A DNA stretch of 64,000 nucleotides from Gnetum montanum (GCA_015680685.1 MNCI01021391.1:300416-364415), one strand, 5' to 3'. Numbered from the stretch's first letter, positions 10,505-22,097 are shown. A program made the numbers and translations. Notes: a model not told the origin generated them from the letters alone.

Positions 10505-11800
10505 AAATGTTCAAGGGAACGAAATTAATTGATGCATCAAATAGGAATGCCAGTGGGTCCTCCCCAAAGCAGGTTCATGCCAGTAATGCCTTGACATTCC
10601 CACATTCAAAGAGTCTGTAGGCTCTAGAAATGTCATTTGGAAGCAATAGTTAAAGTCTTAACCACAAGAGTTTATTAAAAATAAAATAATGCATCAACCA
10701 AAATATAGACTACTGATACAATCGGCAATGAGGTAAACAATGGAGAAAGAACGATGGAAAGAAGAGAATGGAATGGAGTCTCAAGAACAAGGTGGTGTAC
10801 AACCCCTTGTGTGTTAATGGTTAATGTAACTTAGTAGATCTCATTCCAAATCTAGCCTCAAACAATCCACATCGAGTGACTTCACATTAATACAATTGGC
10901 CAATCCATCCACCTGAAGTAACAAGAATTTCTCTCTCGAAGAGTCACCACCATTTCAATGAAATGAGAAAGGAGAACATAGGAAGCAAGAAAGGACCTTA
11001 GTTAGAGAGAACATGTTTGTTTAGTTCCATAAACAATGCTTGTAGCCCAAGTGATTATTTTGTCTAAGGTGTGTGTTTTGAATTCTCACTTTTTACTCTT
11101 TTTTTTTTTTTGCGTAAGAATCACACCATGCAAAGGCTTATTATTTCTATTAGCTCAGCTTCCCGATAATGGAACAACGTTAGAATGGTAAGGAAAACTC
11201 AAGAAGGAAACATCCAAGTACTTAAGAGAATGGCCAAAAAAAATGCATCAAGTCCCCTTCAAGTCACACCCTTTTCAATCCTTGAGTCCTTCCTTAGTTT
11301 GAGAAATGCCTAGTCACCAATTCGTTGATAGTTCTTATTATTTAAGAAAAGGGACTGTATAGTTCTAAGCTAAGAGAGACCATAGAAAATCATGGATGCA
11401 TGGGTGATGTGGACTCATTGCCTGTTATATCAAAAGAACCATACCTTAGTATCAACATCATAACTCAAAGGTAAAAACCAAACATTAGCAACCAATAGAA
11501 TACAGTTCATACCATCTTCAGGAGCACTTATTAGGTGACAAACTTAACAAAATAAGAAAACACACAAATAAATGAAAAGGTATGAATGATGTTGCAAAAC
11601 AAAAACAAGAAAAGTTAAAGAAATCTGCAAAACAAAAATGTGTAAAACAAAAACTTAAAAAGGAACTAAGGGCCTCAATTGATCAGCATAGGTGGCCATC
11701 TTCCCCATGACTAAGTTGGAAGGAAGAGATCCGAAATAATGAGCAAGGTCATCATTTCTCCGATGTGTTATGTGCATTAACCATTCTAGATTCATGGTAA
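10505..11800. other. C1 internal region without recognised domains
   Basis: In the position where RT, RNase H and integrase should lie I find only stop-rich sequence. A minus-strand frame near 11800-11640 reads as a short peptide (NLEWLMHITHRRNDDLAHYF) that I do not recognise. The homology to C2 resumes near 11850 with the protease-RT linker. Confidence 0.5.
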
Positions 11801-12159
11801 GGTTTGGTCTATTGCACACTAAGTAGTATTCTCTTATCGAAGTATTTGTTTGAATTTTTTAAGATTTTCCAACTTCCCCTAATTGATGTTTTCAAGGTAA
11901 GGTTTGGAAGTCAACGACAATCTTGCTCCAGTGCATCTATGCCTTCTACGTGGGTGCAAGTTGGTCCCCTAGTTAGTCCCATGCACATTGGTGAGTTTCT
12001 CTCTTGATTAGCTATCAACCATTGGGTGTCTTTTTGTTGTGTGGTTGCTACATACAAGCACTTTTGTATGTTAACTTCCTAGGCACACCGATTGCATGCA
12101 GGTAATGATGAACATTCTTGTACGCCATCACCCTCTATATCACTGTATGTTATGCATGG

Positions 12160-13732
12160 TGAAACACCACTAATTTTGGCCTAGCACTTTTAGACAAGAA
12201 TCAAGTGAAGTCATGCTACTACCCAACATGAGTACAACATGACCAAACTTGGAGGCCTCCAAAACAGCCCCCGAAGGCCCATGATTCAACAAGAAAGGTT
12301 CCCCCGGGGCCCACAAGTGATTGCACTAACTTCCAGCATCTAGAATCAAAAGTTTCGGGTTCAAAATGTTTGGTTTTGGCTAAGTACACTTTAGTTACTT
12401 TTTCAGACGCTGCATAGCGTAAGGATCAGCGTCACCAACTTTTGGAGCCCTGAAATTGAGTTAAAATAGGCCAAAATTGAGCACAAGGACCCCCCATGAC
12501 CTTCACCAAGGTCCCCAATAGCTCCCAGCCTCCAGAAAACCAAGATTTGGGCCTCAAATATGCCATTTTGACTTGGTGGTGCTACGGTTACGTTTTCGGA
12601 CGATGCACAACGTAAGGATCACGTTCACCAACTTTTAGAGCCTCACAACTAAGCCAAAATGACTTGATTTCAAGGGTTCAAGTCATCCTAAAGGTCCACT
12701 ATTGATACTATGGGACCCTGCCTTTGGAAATTTCAGATTTGAGCTCAAAATTACAAGTTTTTGAGGTCACATTGTAGGTCACGCTGGGTAGTCAAATTTC
12801 TCTTGTTGTACATTTCATTGTAAATCCCATTTGTGGGCATGTCAGGCCTCCATGGTCTAAATTAAATGTACTTTCATGGGCTTTAATAACCCACGAATTG
12901 TAAAATGCAATGTACCTGGTCAAGAATGTAGCTTGCCAACACACATCCAACTCGTGCATAACTATCTGACACAAATCCAACTCTCGCCAACAAACATCCA
13001 ACTCATGCACAACTATCCATTGGATACATGTCACTAGATCTGCTTTCCTCTCATCTTCCAGTTGTTGATTTCATTCTTGAATTTTGTGACCGAGCCCGGC
13101 CCAACCCTATAAATACCTTGTCAATTCACATAAATGGGGGAGGAAAAATTGGAGAGATTGGCAATTCTGAGAGAGGACAGAACCTGCAATCCTTGGATGC
13201 TAGACACACCTGACTGTTGGCATCCCAGAATTTCTGACATTCACCACATCACATCATCTCATCATCACGTTACATCACCTTGGGACTAGGCATTCGACCT
13301 TCCATCTACAAGCAGCTATGCTTTGACCGATGCACATCCTTTCTACGCAATAGATCATTTATGTTTTGCCAACCAAACATTATTTCCATTTTCTGTTTTA
13401 CGTTCTGCTTACATTTCTGCTTACATTCAGTTTACATTTACTTTATAGTTTATGTTTTTTTACACCTCACATTCTTACGTCTTATGGCTCATGTTTACAT
13501 TTTACATGCATTTACATGTTCTAAGACATCGTTTACAATAACCCCAATGCTAGTTGTAGCTTATGCTCAGGGAAGTCCTTGGTTGATTTGCGTGCAAACC
13601 CTCCAAGGCACTCTACCTTCGTTTACTTTTCTTGTTTGTCCTCGGGTGAAGGCAGGGTCAGCTGTGGCTGCCCGATGATCTCTCGGTGTCTATTTCCCTT
13701 CCAACCTTACACCGACGATTTAGGTCATTACA
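12160..13732 (+). mobile_element. Solo LTR of family A in C1, TSD CATGG
   Basis: The ends are TGAAACACCACTAATTTTGG and GGTCATTACA. Both flanks are CATGG (12155-12159 and 13733-13737), a perfect 5-bp target duplication. It is in the opposite strand orientation to the copies at 808 and 41387. A TATA box CCTATAAATACC is at 13107-13118, followed by the conserved R/U5 block (GGACTTCCCTGAGC-type words read on the complement). U3 holds two units with the core CGTAAGGATCA(G)CGT(C/T)CACCAACTTTT at about 12415 and 12610. Confidence 0.9.
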
Positions 13733-13737
13733 CATGG

Positions 13738-14360
13738 AACTTTCTTCTTCTTGATCTTCCCAAAAGTGTTTTCCTTAGATATTTCTAGGGAAAGATCATA
13801 GATTCCAAGGCATGCATTTATGGTACTTAGCCATGCCCTCCCCATTATTATTGGGAAGTTCTCTTTGTCATTGGTTACTTGTATCACTAGGAAATTAGCT
13901 GGGTATGACTACCCACACATAATGGTAACGATGTCCTCCACCAATCTCAAGGGAATAATGATGGACTGGTCAACTAGGTCTAAGAGAATATTACTCTTCT
14001 TTAGTGGAGGCAAGTTCCAGGCTTTATACATCTCTTGTGATATTAAGTTAACTTCGGAACTTTAGTCCAGAAGAGCTTTACGAGGTTCATTGCCAGTGAC
14101 TTGGAGATAGATTAGAGGACTTCCCAGATCAAAGAATTTCCTGGGAAGGTGGCCCACCTTAATCCAGTCAATGACAACATGCGTTAACACAACCGTGTGC
14201 ATTGAGCTCTATTTTTGGTTTGAAGGGAGGTCCGAAGCCTTATTTGATGGAGAAGCGTTCAAAGGCTCAACCGCTTGTGGTTGTGAGAGCTTGGTTGGAC
14301 TATTGGTTTTGAAGAAAGATCTTCTCTTTGTACGGTTGTCAAAACTAGCAGCAAGTTGAA
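13738..14360 (-). pseudogene. Gypsy protease (element C1)
   Basis: The minus strand aligns with the protease at 39484-40132 of C2. The active-site triplet region reads ALLD followed by a stop (TAA, 14062-14067 region) and then SSEVNLISQE, where C2 has LLDSGSGVNLIS. Thus a nonsense change falls right after the catalytic Asp. The downstream half of the gene is separated by the solo LTR at 12160-13732. Confidence 0.7.
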
Positions 14361-14679
14361 GGTTCACATCTCTTGGAGCATTATGTTGCTATGGTTGAGT
14401 GGGGAGTTTCCCTTGCATTGCTGGAGCGGGTGGTAATGGAGCTATCAGCGTGAGAGTTGTGGATGGGTTTGGAGGATGGTATGTTTGTGGGTTGTCTCTC
14501 CCAAGAGAAGGAGTCCTATAATACTCTTGAGCTTGGTAGTGACGTTGTGGGGTCACGTGATAGGCAGAGTCACGTGGAGAGATTGGCTGCTACATGTAAT
14601 GGCCATATGGATTCGATTGCCAGTAAGGGTATTATTGCCTTGGTGGTGGCATCCCCCATGACTGTGGGTATTGCCACTG

Positions 14680-14973
14680 CTAGTGTTGCTCAATAGGTTG
14701 TGGTGGAGTTCCACTTGGGTAATACTTTAAAGGTTGGTGGAACTGCCTTGGATGATCTTGGGGATAAGGTAACCATCGGGGTGTTTGTCGTTTGTTAAGT
14801 CTTGGGTTGAGTGCATACACCCTAGACTCTTGTAGATGTGAGATTACTGGGCAACATCCCTTAGGATGGTCGTATTGGCATATCTCACATCCACCATCAT
14901 TGGCCATATCAGAATCCACAACCTCTTTGGTGATGGCCATTTTACCCTTACCTTTGTTACGTGCATGGTCCAA
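14680..14973 (-). pseudogene. Gag zinc-knuckle region (C1)
   Basis: The frame contains CEICQYDHPKGCCPV, a C-x2-C-x3-H-x3-C type zinc knuckle typical of nucleocapsid, preceded by a lysine-rich linker and followed by a proline/glutamine-rich tail (YYPSGTPPQPIEQ). The homologous region in C2 is at 40586-40864. Confidence 0.7.
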
Positions 14974-16753
14974 ATCCCTCTTTTTTTATCATAGTTACTA
15001 CCTCGCTCCTTAGACTCTTCTACGATTTTGAGAACAGTTTCAAATCTACTATCTAAGGAGTCCCACATTTGGTCTACCTTCACTGACACCTCTATTGTTA
15101 ATTTTTGGAGCGATAAGGTTTTACTATTCACCATCTCTTCAAGTGGTGACTCTTCCTCCTCCTCACAGAATCTCACTCCCCTTTTCGGAGGAAAGGATTT
15201 TGGTTGTACTCTTCCACACTTTCTCTCTTATGTAGCTCCCCCTCTTCCTTGGCTACTTGCTCTAACGATCTATGAACCTGATGGGACCTAAGCTCTAATA
15301 ATCTCCCTTGGGCATATGTTCCAAGGGTTCTCCTAGTTTCATGCCTAAGCCCATCTACGAGATGGCATAGTTGATCTTGTTGTGCGTAACCATGGCCCGG
15401 GCAATAATGTAACAGTGCATAATAACAGTTCATGGTAGCATTCAAGGGTTAGTGATTTCCCTGCTTCCATCCTTGGATTTGCTTTCGCAGGTTGGACACT
15501 CAAGAGTACATTTGATATTTATCATTAAATAGTTCTAGCATCATTCTCCACCTTCTAATGAATTTCGATTCTAAGGACCGGTACCAGCTTTTCGCTTCTA
15601 TCATTAGTGTCCTTGGGAATAACTTTAATTTTTGCCACTAGTTCACAATGTTCTGCAAGGCACATGCATCATTAAATGCTTGTAACTGGTTCTGAGGATC
15701 AGCATTGTATCCCCCCTCAAATCGTGGGATGTTATTCATGTCTAGTCTCTTGATCTTGCTATCTTTTTGGTTCCTTGTGGGTATTCTTACAGCCTCCGTG
15801 ATGTTTAACATGCTTCAGGTTGCAAGTAGGTGTTCTTTGTGGTCATTTTGTTTATAGTGTTTGTGATGTCTACGTAGTTCCCTGCTTTCCTTTCTTCTAT
15901 GTTGTGATTCTCTAGAATGCCCTTGTCTTCATTCTCAACTCTCTCGTCAACGTTTTTCACTTTGTTTACCCTTATCCTCACAGTTAGGTTCCCTATGATT
16001 GCATCCTGATACAGAAGAAGAGGGTGAATGTGACGATGAAGGTAAAGAGGAAGGAGAACCATTGCCATGATAATGTTTCATACCTTCTCTTAAGTGGTCT
16101 TGGCCTTGATCGTGATTACAATCATACTGCCCACCCTTATCATGTGTTTGTGTTCCCTCATTGAACACTTGGTGTTCATGGGATTCAGAACCAGGGTTGT
16201 GAATCGTAGAGTGAAGGTTTTAATATACCACCTCCTCACCATCATTAGGAGGAGGAACATCATTTTGTGAAGAACCTATTGAAATAGGTTCACCACTCTT
16301 AATTTCCCTTAAGACGGGTGGAGCGTTATGTGGTCCTTTGCCCTTCAACGATGTATAGTATCTCTCCTGTCACAAGTCCCTTTCATGTTGTGCTTCTATG
16401 GAATGGTAGTTCCTTGTGTCATAATCACATGTAACGTACTCTACATATAACTGTGACATGCCTATTCGTGTGAGAGCATGAAGGATCATGTTGGGGACTA
16501 CTCAGTTTGGGGGCAATACTATGTTACCCTCCAAGTCTCTCCAATGCAGTTGTTCATCTTGATGGAGAATAAAGGTAAAGTTGGGTACATATTCATCATG
16601 ATGAATATATACCACATGGAATTGTTGAGGAACTGGCAGATCTTGGTTATGTATGTTGTGCCGCTGACTGTCTCTAGTGTTGGTCCTAAGCGGTGAAATG
16701 CTTTTGTGCAAAGAAGAAGACATTTTTGTCTTGTTTAGTGTGCTATTTACCAT
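14974..16753 (-). pseudogene. Gag, N-terminal and central parts (C1)
   Basis: The segment 16753-16502 (…WRDLEGNIVLPPN) matches the first gag block of C2 (37636 region). 16168-15805 is a low-complexity Ser/Pro/His-rich linker. 15445-15173 holds the Retrotrans_gag-like helical block HYCPGHGYAQQDQLCHLVDG, followed by an acidic helical segment to 14974. Stops and frameshifts separate the blocks. The order matches a normal gypsy gag. Confidence 0.7.
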
Positions 16754-16850
16754 TGTCTAATTTTTATTTTTGATCAATCCTAAGGGTTCGTTCTAGTGTC
16801 CCAACGATGTGAATGATTTCCTATGTTCTACGTAGCGCACAAACAACTAA

Positions 16851-16870
16851 GTCCTTGGCAACAACACCAA
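16851..16870 (-). other. Primer-binding site of C1
   Basis: The minus strand reads TTGGTGTTGTTGCCAAGGAC immediately after the LTR's CATCA end. The counterparts are TTGGCACTGTTGTCGGGGA (37302) and TTGGCACCATTGCTAAGGAC (58741). Together they point to an ancestral TTGGCGCCGTTGCCGGGGA-type site. Confidence 0.8.
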
Positions 16871-17696
16871 TGATGAGTGGCGAGGTACCCCTACACTCAA
16901 CCATACAAATACGAGCATCTCACGCCTGATCTGATCAAACTCTAAGGACTAAATGCTTACGCACCTTAATGGAACACTTAAGGTTAATCAATCGATGTCT
17001 TCCCAAACTTAATTGTATTGTCATGGTCATATGGTTAAGTAAGCTTGAGGTATATGATTTTTATATCTTTTATCTTTTTAATGTCCTATGCTAAGCGGGG
17101 AAGGTGAAGAGAACTAAATGACTATCTTTCATTAACTATTCAGTAACTAAGTTCTAATTATTCTAGCACCAGAATCCATTCCCACTTGTCGCACACACCC
17201 TAAATGAATGAAACACTATTGGGATTACCAAATGCTACTTGTTACTAGGTTACCAAGCATTACACACGTGCTCAAAGTAGTCGTACTGAGTGCACTTAAC
17301 TAGGAGAGTCAAGGGTTGAGAGAGATTACTTATCTAGGAAAGCATTTAAATATTTAACAATAATTAAATCCTATTTAGCTTAGTTAACATGTTGCAAGGT
17401 TTATCAGAAAGTTCATCTTTATTTCTGTACACAAATGTGTGCTTAGGTACAATTTTCTCGAATAAAGATCTGTTCACTTTAAGACTCCTATTGCAGGCAC
17501 ATGGAAATTATTCTAACTCTAAAATGGTAAAACTGCTATAGTTTGGCTAAGGGTCTAAGTCTAGATATCTAAAATAGAGAAATTTGCCTCTTATTTATAG
17601 ACATTGCGGTGGGCTGCGATATCGTGTACAGGATATTGCATGGGTGGATGCGATATCATGGATGTGATATCACGTATGTGATATCACAACTCATCA
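16871..17696 (-). mobile_element. 5' LTR of C1
   Basis: The ends are TGATGAGTGGCG and CACAACTCATCA. The TATA box is at 17592-17599 on the minus strand, 97 bp from the LTR 5' end. Between them are four GATATC palindromes and one GATATT. The long R/U5 part contains the conserved words GGTAACCCAGTAACG-like and AATAAAGATGAACTTT (complement), the latter including an AATAAA. Confidence 0.9.
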
Positions 17697-17701
17697 CTTA
17701 C

Positions 17702-18934
17702 CATAACTTGCTCCAATGAGAAAACCTCTTCATTTTTGTTTCATGAGGTACATTAAGGACCATAATAGGAGGTTTCCCATTTTTTTGACCTTGGATGTGA
17801 TCGCCATATAATGCCAAGAATTGGGGATAAGTCCTCTTAGAATGTTGCATCGTGTTATGGAGGTGGCAATAATTATCATCGGCTGATGAACTTGGCTTTT
17901 TTGGTTGTATAAGATCCTTCTTGTTATTCCGCTCTAGTTCAACTACTTCGTTGGAAAGTTTTTGAAGTGAAGTTAATATATGGATCATTTGATCTTGAGT
18001 TTGAGTTGAGGGTTTAGTAGGGTTGGATATCCCATGTGGGTTTATGATTGATTGGATTAAGGTCTTTGATTGATCATCATTCAAACAAGTGTTAGGTGAT
18101 AGGAATGAAGAAGATGTGGGATCTTGAAAGTAGTTGTTTGTAGGTTGAGTCATTTGAAGGGGAATGGGAGTTTGGAACATAGTATTGGCCATTGAGAAAG
18201 TTGGTAGAGGTAGAGGACTAGATTGCATGAGATTACTAATGCTTATCATCCCAAACTGGGTTTGAATGTTGTTCATAAGGGTAATTTTTTCTAGCTCCAT
18301 GGCTTTAGCCATTACTCCTTGTATTTTCATTATGTTTGAATCAAATTTGATGGAATAGGCAAAGAATGGATCAATGGTAGAAAGGTAAAAGTTGAGGATG
18401 CCATTGGGTTGTGGACACATCACTTGGCACATAGGCTAGCTAGTGAAGGAATCTTAGGTTGTAATCCCAGACGTTCTCCCCAGGTAGGTTTCTTAAGCTT
18501 GTGAAGTTACTTGATGCTATGGCAGGGCTAGTGAATTTGTCAAATTGGATCAAAAACTTATTGTTGAACTCCTGCCATGAGTCATTGGAAGCATTGGGGA
18601 GCATTAAGAACCATTCAGTGGCCTTACTCCTGAAAGTTGTCACAAATACTCTACATGCCACATCATTTTGGACAATGTTGTGGATCTCAAGTAAGCGTTC
18701 AAACCATTGTCTATGTTCGAGGGAATTGCTAGTAATGTTTGTGGGATTGAAAAATAAATTTATATTTTGAAGTGATTTTGGGATATTGTGATAATTAGTG
18801 AATTTGAAGGGGTTGCTAATGAAGGGAGTTGGGGGTTGATTAGCTACCATCCTAGTTCGAGTTCTCTTAGGAATAAAACTTGGAAAATTCCTTGATGTGA
18901 AGACATGGTTGGTTAGAAGTAAAGCAAAGTTCAC
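17702..18934 (-). pseudogene. Gypsy gag (element B)
   Basis: The minus-strand frame 18934-18440 carries a clear Retrotrans_gag block: CRVFVTTFRSKATEWFLMLP, followed by SWQEFNNKFLIQFDKF. The next frame, 18432-17698, has a glutamine/serine-rich linker and a zinc-finger-like YCHLHNTMQHSKRTYPQF. A stop separates the two. It is cut at 17701 by C1 and continues at 9029. Confidence 0.75.
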
Positions 18935-19504
18935 TCATAAAACAAAACTATAAAATATAATTGTTAGAATGAAACTATAAAATTTCATAAAAAGAAAAGA
19001 AAATACTAAAATAATAATTTTTTTGTTAAAAAAAATCCTAAAATATGCTATATTTTTTTGAAAAGAAAAATAAATGTATAAAATTGCAATACTTATAAAA
19101 TTAAAAAGGAAATAGTAAAATGCAAAATTTTAGAAAAAATAGATTTAAAATTGCATAACTAAATAAAACCACCTTACCTATTCTAGGACCAAGGTAAGGA
19201 CCGCCAAAACAAAAATTCAAAAATGGGACTGAGAAAGAAGGGCTTTTTATTTTTTTTAAAAAGGGATTAAAGAAAAATGGGTGATCAGACCGAAAATTTT
19301 TAAGGAAATAAAGTTTTGAGAACAGGAAATAAAGGGCTTGAAAATTTTATAAAAAGGTTTTTCAAAATAATGGCTAAAAATAGAAATTTTAAATAAAATA
19401 TGTTTGAAATTAGAAAAATGAAATTTCTGGGAAACAAAATAGGGATTGCAAAAGGACAAAAAAATAAATATTTTAGAAAATGGAATAATAAAGGTAAGAG
19501 AGAT
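18935..19504. other. Element B leader, AT-rich
   Basis: The sequence is A/T-rich and stop-rich between gag and the putative primer-binding site. No domain was found. Minus-strand frames here are phenylalanine-rich low-complexity translations and are not believed to be genes. Confidence 0.4.
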
Positions 19505-19523
19505 GGCCCTCTTTCTAGTGCCA
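19505..19523 (-). other. Putative primer-binding site of element B
   Basis: The minus strand reads TGGCACTAGAAAGAGGGCC, 17 of 19 matching the A2 site at 22098. Position and strand fit element B, whose gag follows on the minus strand. Confidence 0.6.
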
Positions 19524-19532
19524 AAAAGGCAT

Positions 19533-19880
19533 TGATGCACAAATTTTGGTCACACCAACACTGGGAAAGAAAACTAATTTTAGGAGATTATTGCCTAGGG
19601 TGTCTCCTGTATGGGTAGGGAAACCCCCCTTTTGAAGACTGCCTTTGCTGCCATTTTATAGAACTGTGATGCAAGCTCGTAATGCCTACCATTAATGCCC
19701 ACATCCTCCACCACGAATGCACATAACAACCATGAAGTAATTGCCACCATGTTCTACTTGTAACATTCACCACTAATGATTGTAACTTCCACCATGAATG
19801 GCCACCACCCAGTAGTTCAAATGCCCACTACTCGCATGATTTTTACTGTGGTTATTAAGAGAGAGAAATAGAGACATTGA
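19533..19880 (-). mobile_element. Putative LTR of element B
   Basis: It lies upstream (minus strand) of the putative PBS. It contains a TATA-like CTATAAAATGG on the minus strand near 19655, and repeated CCACCATGAATG-like words at 19680-19830. Both boundaries are guesses; no partner LTR is in the window. It ends where LRR homology starts. Confidence 0.4.
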
Positions 19881-19894
19881 TAAGCATGACCCCA

Positions 19895-20930
19895 TGAGAG
19901 CATGGGAGTGTGGACATCAACATGTTCATGGCATAAGGTTTTGCTACTGGCTCAAAGACCTTGGAATTAATCCTTCAAACTCATTAAACGATAAATTCAG
20001 ATGTTGCAGGTTGTTGCAACCTCCAAGATCAGATGGAATAGTGTCACTAATTTTATTTGTTGAAAAATTTATGGATTTAGTGTGAATCATCTTACCAATT
20101 TCTACTAGCAATCTTTAATGCAAGGAATTGTGTGACAAATTGAAGTAGATTTAAATGTTGTAGAGATTTGCCACTTTCAGTGGGATGGAGCCATCGAACT
20201 TATTTGAAGAAAGGTCCAAAAGCTCTAAATTATTACATTATCCTAACCTAGAAGGAATGGTACTTGGCAAGGTTATTATGAACCATGACTAAATGTCTTG
20301 GGTTTTTTAGGTTACCAATTGCATCAAGAATTCCCCCCAACAAGTAGTTATTTTGTATTGAAAGCTCATACAGAGTAGAGGTAAGCCTCCTAATTTTGGA
20401 GGGTATGTTGCCTTGCAATTTGTTGTTCCCTAGAGAAATTCTCTAAATTTTCTTCATTTCTCGCATCGACCTAGAAATATGACCTGAGAGCTTGTTCTCA
20501 GACAAATCAAGACTTATCAAGTTTTCTAGGCTTGCCAAGGCCTTCCGAGGAATTGGACCACATATAAAGGTCCCATTCAAAAGTAGTGTTGATAGGTTGA
20601 GTGGGAACCCTTCTAGCAACATCCAAAACATTTAAGCTGGAGGAATTTAAAAGAGAAAATTAATTATAAATTTTGGCATAGCCATCATTTACAAGACAAT
20701 TGGACATTACATTGAAAACATTTAGCAGCAACCTTCCAAGCTGCAGAGGAATGACTCTCGTTAGTTGATTTTCATCAAATATAAGTTTATGAAGATTGTT
20801 GTAGTTCCCTAAAGATGGGGGAATGCTTCCTATCATGTTGTTTTTCCACAAGTAGAGCAGAGATAGGTTTTTTAGTGTGCCCAACTGAGAAGGAACATAG
20901 CTTGTAAAAGCATTTTGATGCATGTCTACA
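19895..20930 (-). pseudogene. LRR receptor-kinase pseudogene fragment 1
   Basis: The minus strand aligns with the LRR part of the gene at 53228-56478, from the MHQNAFTxYVPSQLGTLxNL repeat to the last LRR before the membrane segment. Several frames are needed because of stops and indels. The upstream LRRs, signal peptide, transmembrane segment and kinase are absent. The 5' side joins an A-family gag fragment at about 20930, and the 3' side joins the putative LTR of element B. It is a dead duplicate of the 53-kb receptor. Confidence 0.85.
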
Positions 20931-21538
20931 AGGAGAATAGCAAGAGGAAGTGTATTGAGTTGCGGGTCGGTTGCAGGAGGAATATGAACAAGTGCGGATG
21001 ATTCCTGTTGAGGTATTTGTGCTTGGGTGAATCTAAATGGTTGAAGGGATGTAATTTTCCCTGTGGCTGGATGAAACAACGAGTTGACATAGGTTTGTGG
21101 ACTAAGAGTATGGTACAAATCTTCATGCTCAGATTGGGCTGCGAAGTCATCCTCCCCTTCCGGTTGAGGATTTACTACAAGCTGGTCTAGAGACTGGCTC
21201 CTTTGCAGGAAGAGTTGTGAGATGAGCTCAGAGTAAGGCTCTGGAATAGGGATGATATCGTATAGGGAAGGAATGAACTCTTGTCCTCCCCTATAGAAAA
21301 GTTCATATTGCTTCTTAGCTTCCATTTCGGCTCGGTCCACAGCTAGGCCGGCTTGTATTTTCATGCATATGAAATTGTACTGGTCTTGAGTTATAATATT
21401 AGACGAGGGATTCCTCCCTTGCAATCTAAGAGACTAGCGGGGCCCCACTGTGGGTTGTACCACAGGCTGTTGAACGACCATGGTGCCTACAAGGTCTGTG
21501 ACTGGTGTGGTTGTAGTGTTGGAGTTTGCAGTGTTCAT
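20931..21538 (-). pseudogene. Gag N-terminal fragment of element A2
   Basis: The ATG at 21538-21536 starts a frame like that of A1 (MNTANSNTTT). A stop follows GPR, and an open frame from 21424 aligns with A1 gag in the block QYNFICMKIQAGLAVDRAEM. The frame runs without interruption into the LRR pseudogene at 20930, giving a 254-codon chimeric ORF (21424-20660). Expression is not shown. Confidence 0.7.
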
Positions 21539-21699
21539 GATGAACAGTTGAGAATATGACACAATGAAGGGATATGTAACTAGTATACCTAATGTGGTGT
21601 AAACCTACATTGGTGGCATACAGCATATAGACTAGGTCTCAGTGTATAGGATTGAATGACCAGCGTATAATGACAGCGTATAGTGGCAGCGTATATGCT

Positions 21700-22010
21700 A
21701 AGCAATGTAGACGGAGTCTACAGCGTAGAGTGTGCGGCATATACTGAACAGTAGCGTAGAAGAGTCTACAGTGTAGAGTGTGCAGTGTATACTGAACAGC
21801 AGCATAGATGAGTCGACGGCATAGAGCGTGCAGTGTACTGAACAGCAGCATAGACAAGTTTACGGCGTAGAGTGTGCAGCGTATACTAAATAGCAGCATA
21901 GACGAGTCTACGGCGTAGAGCATGTAGCGTATACTTAACAGTAGCGTAGACGAGTCTACGATGTAGAGGGTGTAGCCTATACTAAACAGCGTAGATGCTC
22001 AACAGCGTAG
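21700..22010. repeat. 48-bp tandem array in A2 leader
   Basis: The word ATACTGAACAG or a close variant falls at 21741, 21789, 21835, 21883, 21931 and 21979, a period of 48 bp (one step of 46). Each unit carries GCGTAGACGAGTCTACGGCG-like palindromes. It lies between the primer-binding site and gag. Confidence 0.85.
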
Positions 22011-22097
22011 ACGCTGAGAAGTTTGCAGACAAGGTCGGCGTATACTGAACAGCGTAGACGCTAGAAGTTTTGAAGCACAGTAAGTTTTAAGCAGTTT

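Larger units (their letters stand above)
9030..17696 (-). mobile_element. Complete Ty3/gypsy element C1, non-autonomous
   Basis: Two LTRs in the same minus orientation (16871-17696 and 9030-9827) bound 7.0 kb of internal sequence, flanked by CTTAC duplications. In element order: 5' LTR, PBS, gag, zinc knuckle, protease, then directly a 3' region, PPT and 3' LTR. No RT, RNase H or integrase is visible between the protease linker (about 11.8 kb) and the 3' region. A solo LTR of family A is nested at 12160-13732. The PBS resembles the TGGCGCCGTTG-type site used by Athila-like and other plant gypsy elements. C1 itself lies inside element B. Confidence 0.88.

Noticed and set aside
19256-19542. Phenylalanine-rich ORFs on the minus strand
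   Set aside because: Low-complexity translation of A/T-rich leader sequence of element B.
21639-21923. Minus-strand ORF with repeated YAV/SMLLFS units
   Set aside because: It is a translation of the 48-bp tandem array in the A2 leader; the period is a multiple of three, which keeps it open by chance.
21700-22010. CRISPR-like regular spacing
   Set aside because: The whole 48-bp unit is repeated, so there are no unique spacers, and the context is a plant retroelement.
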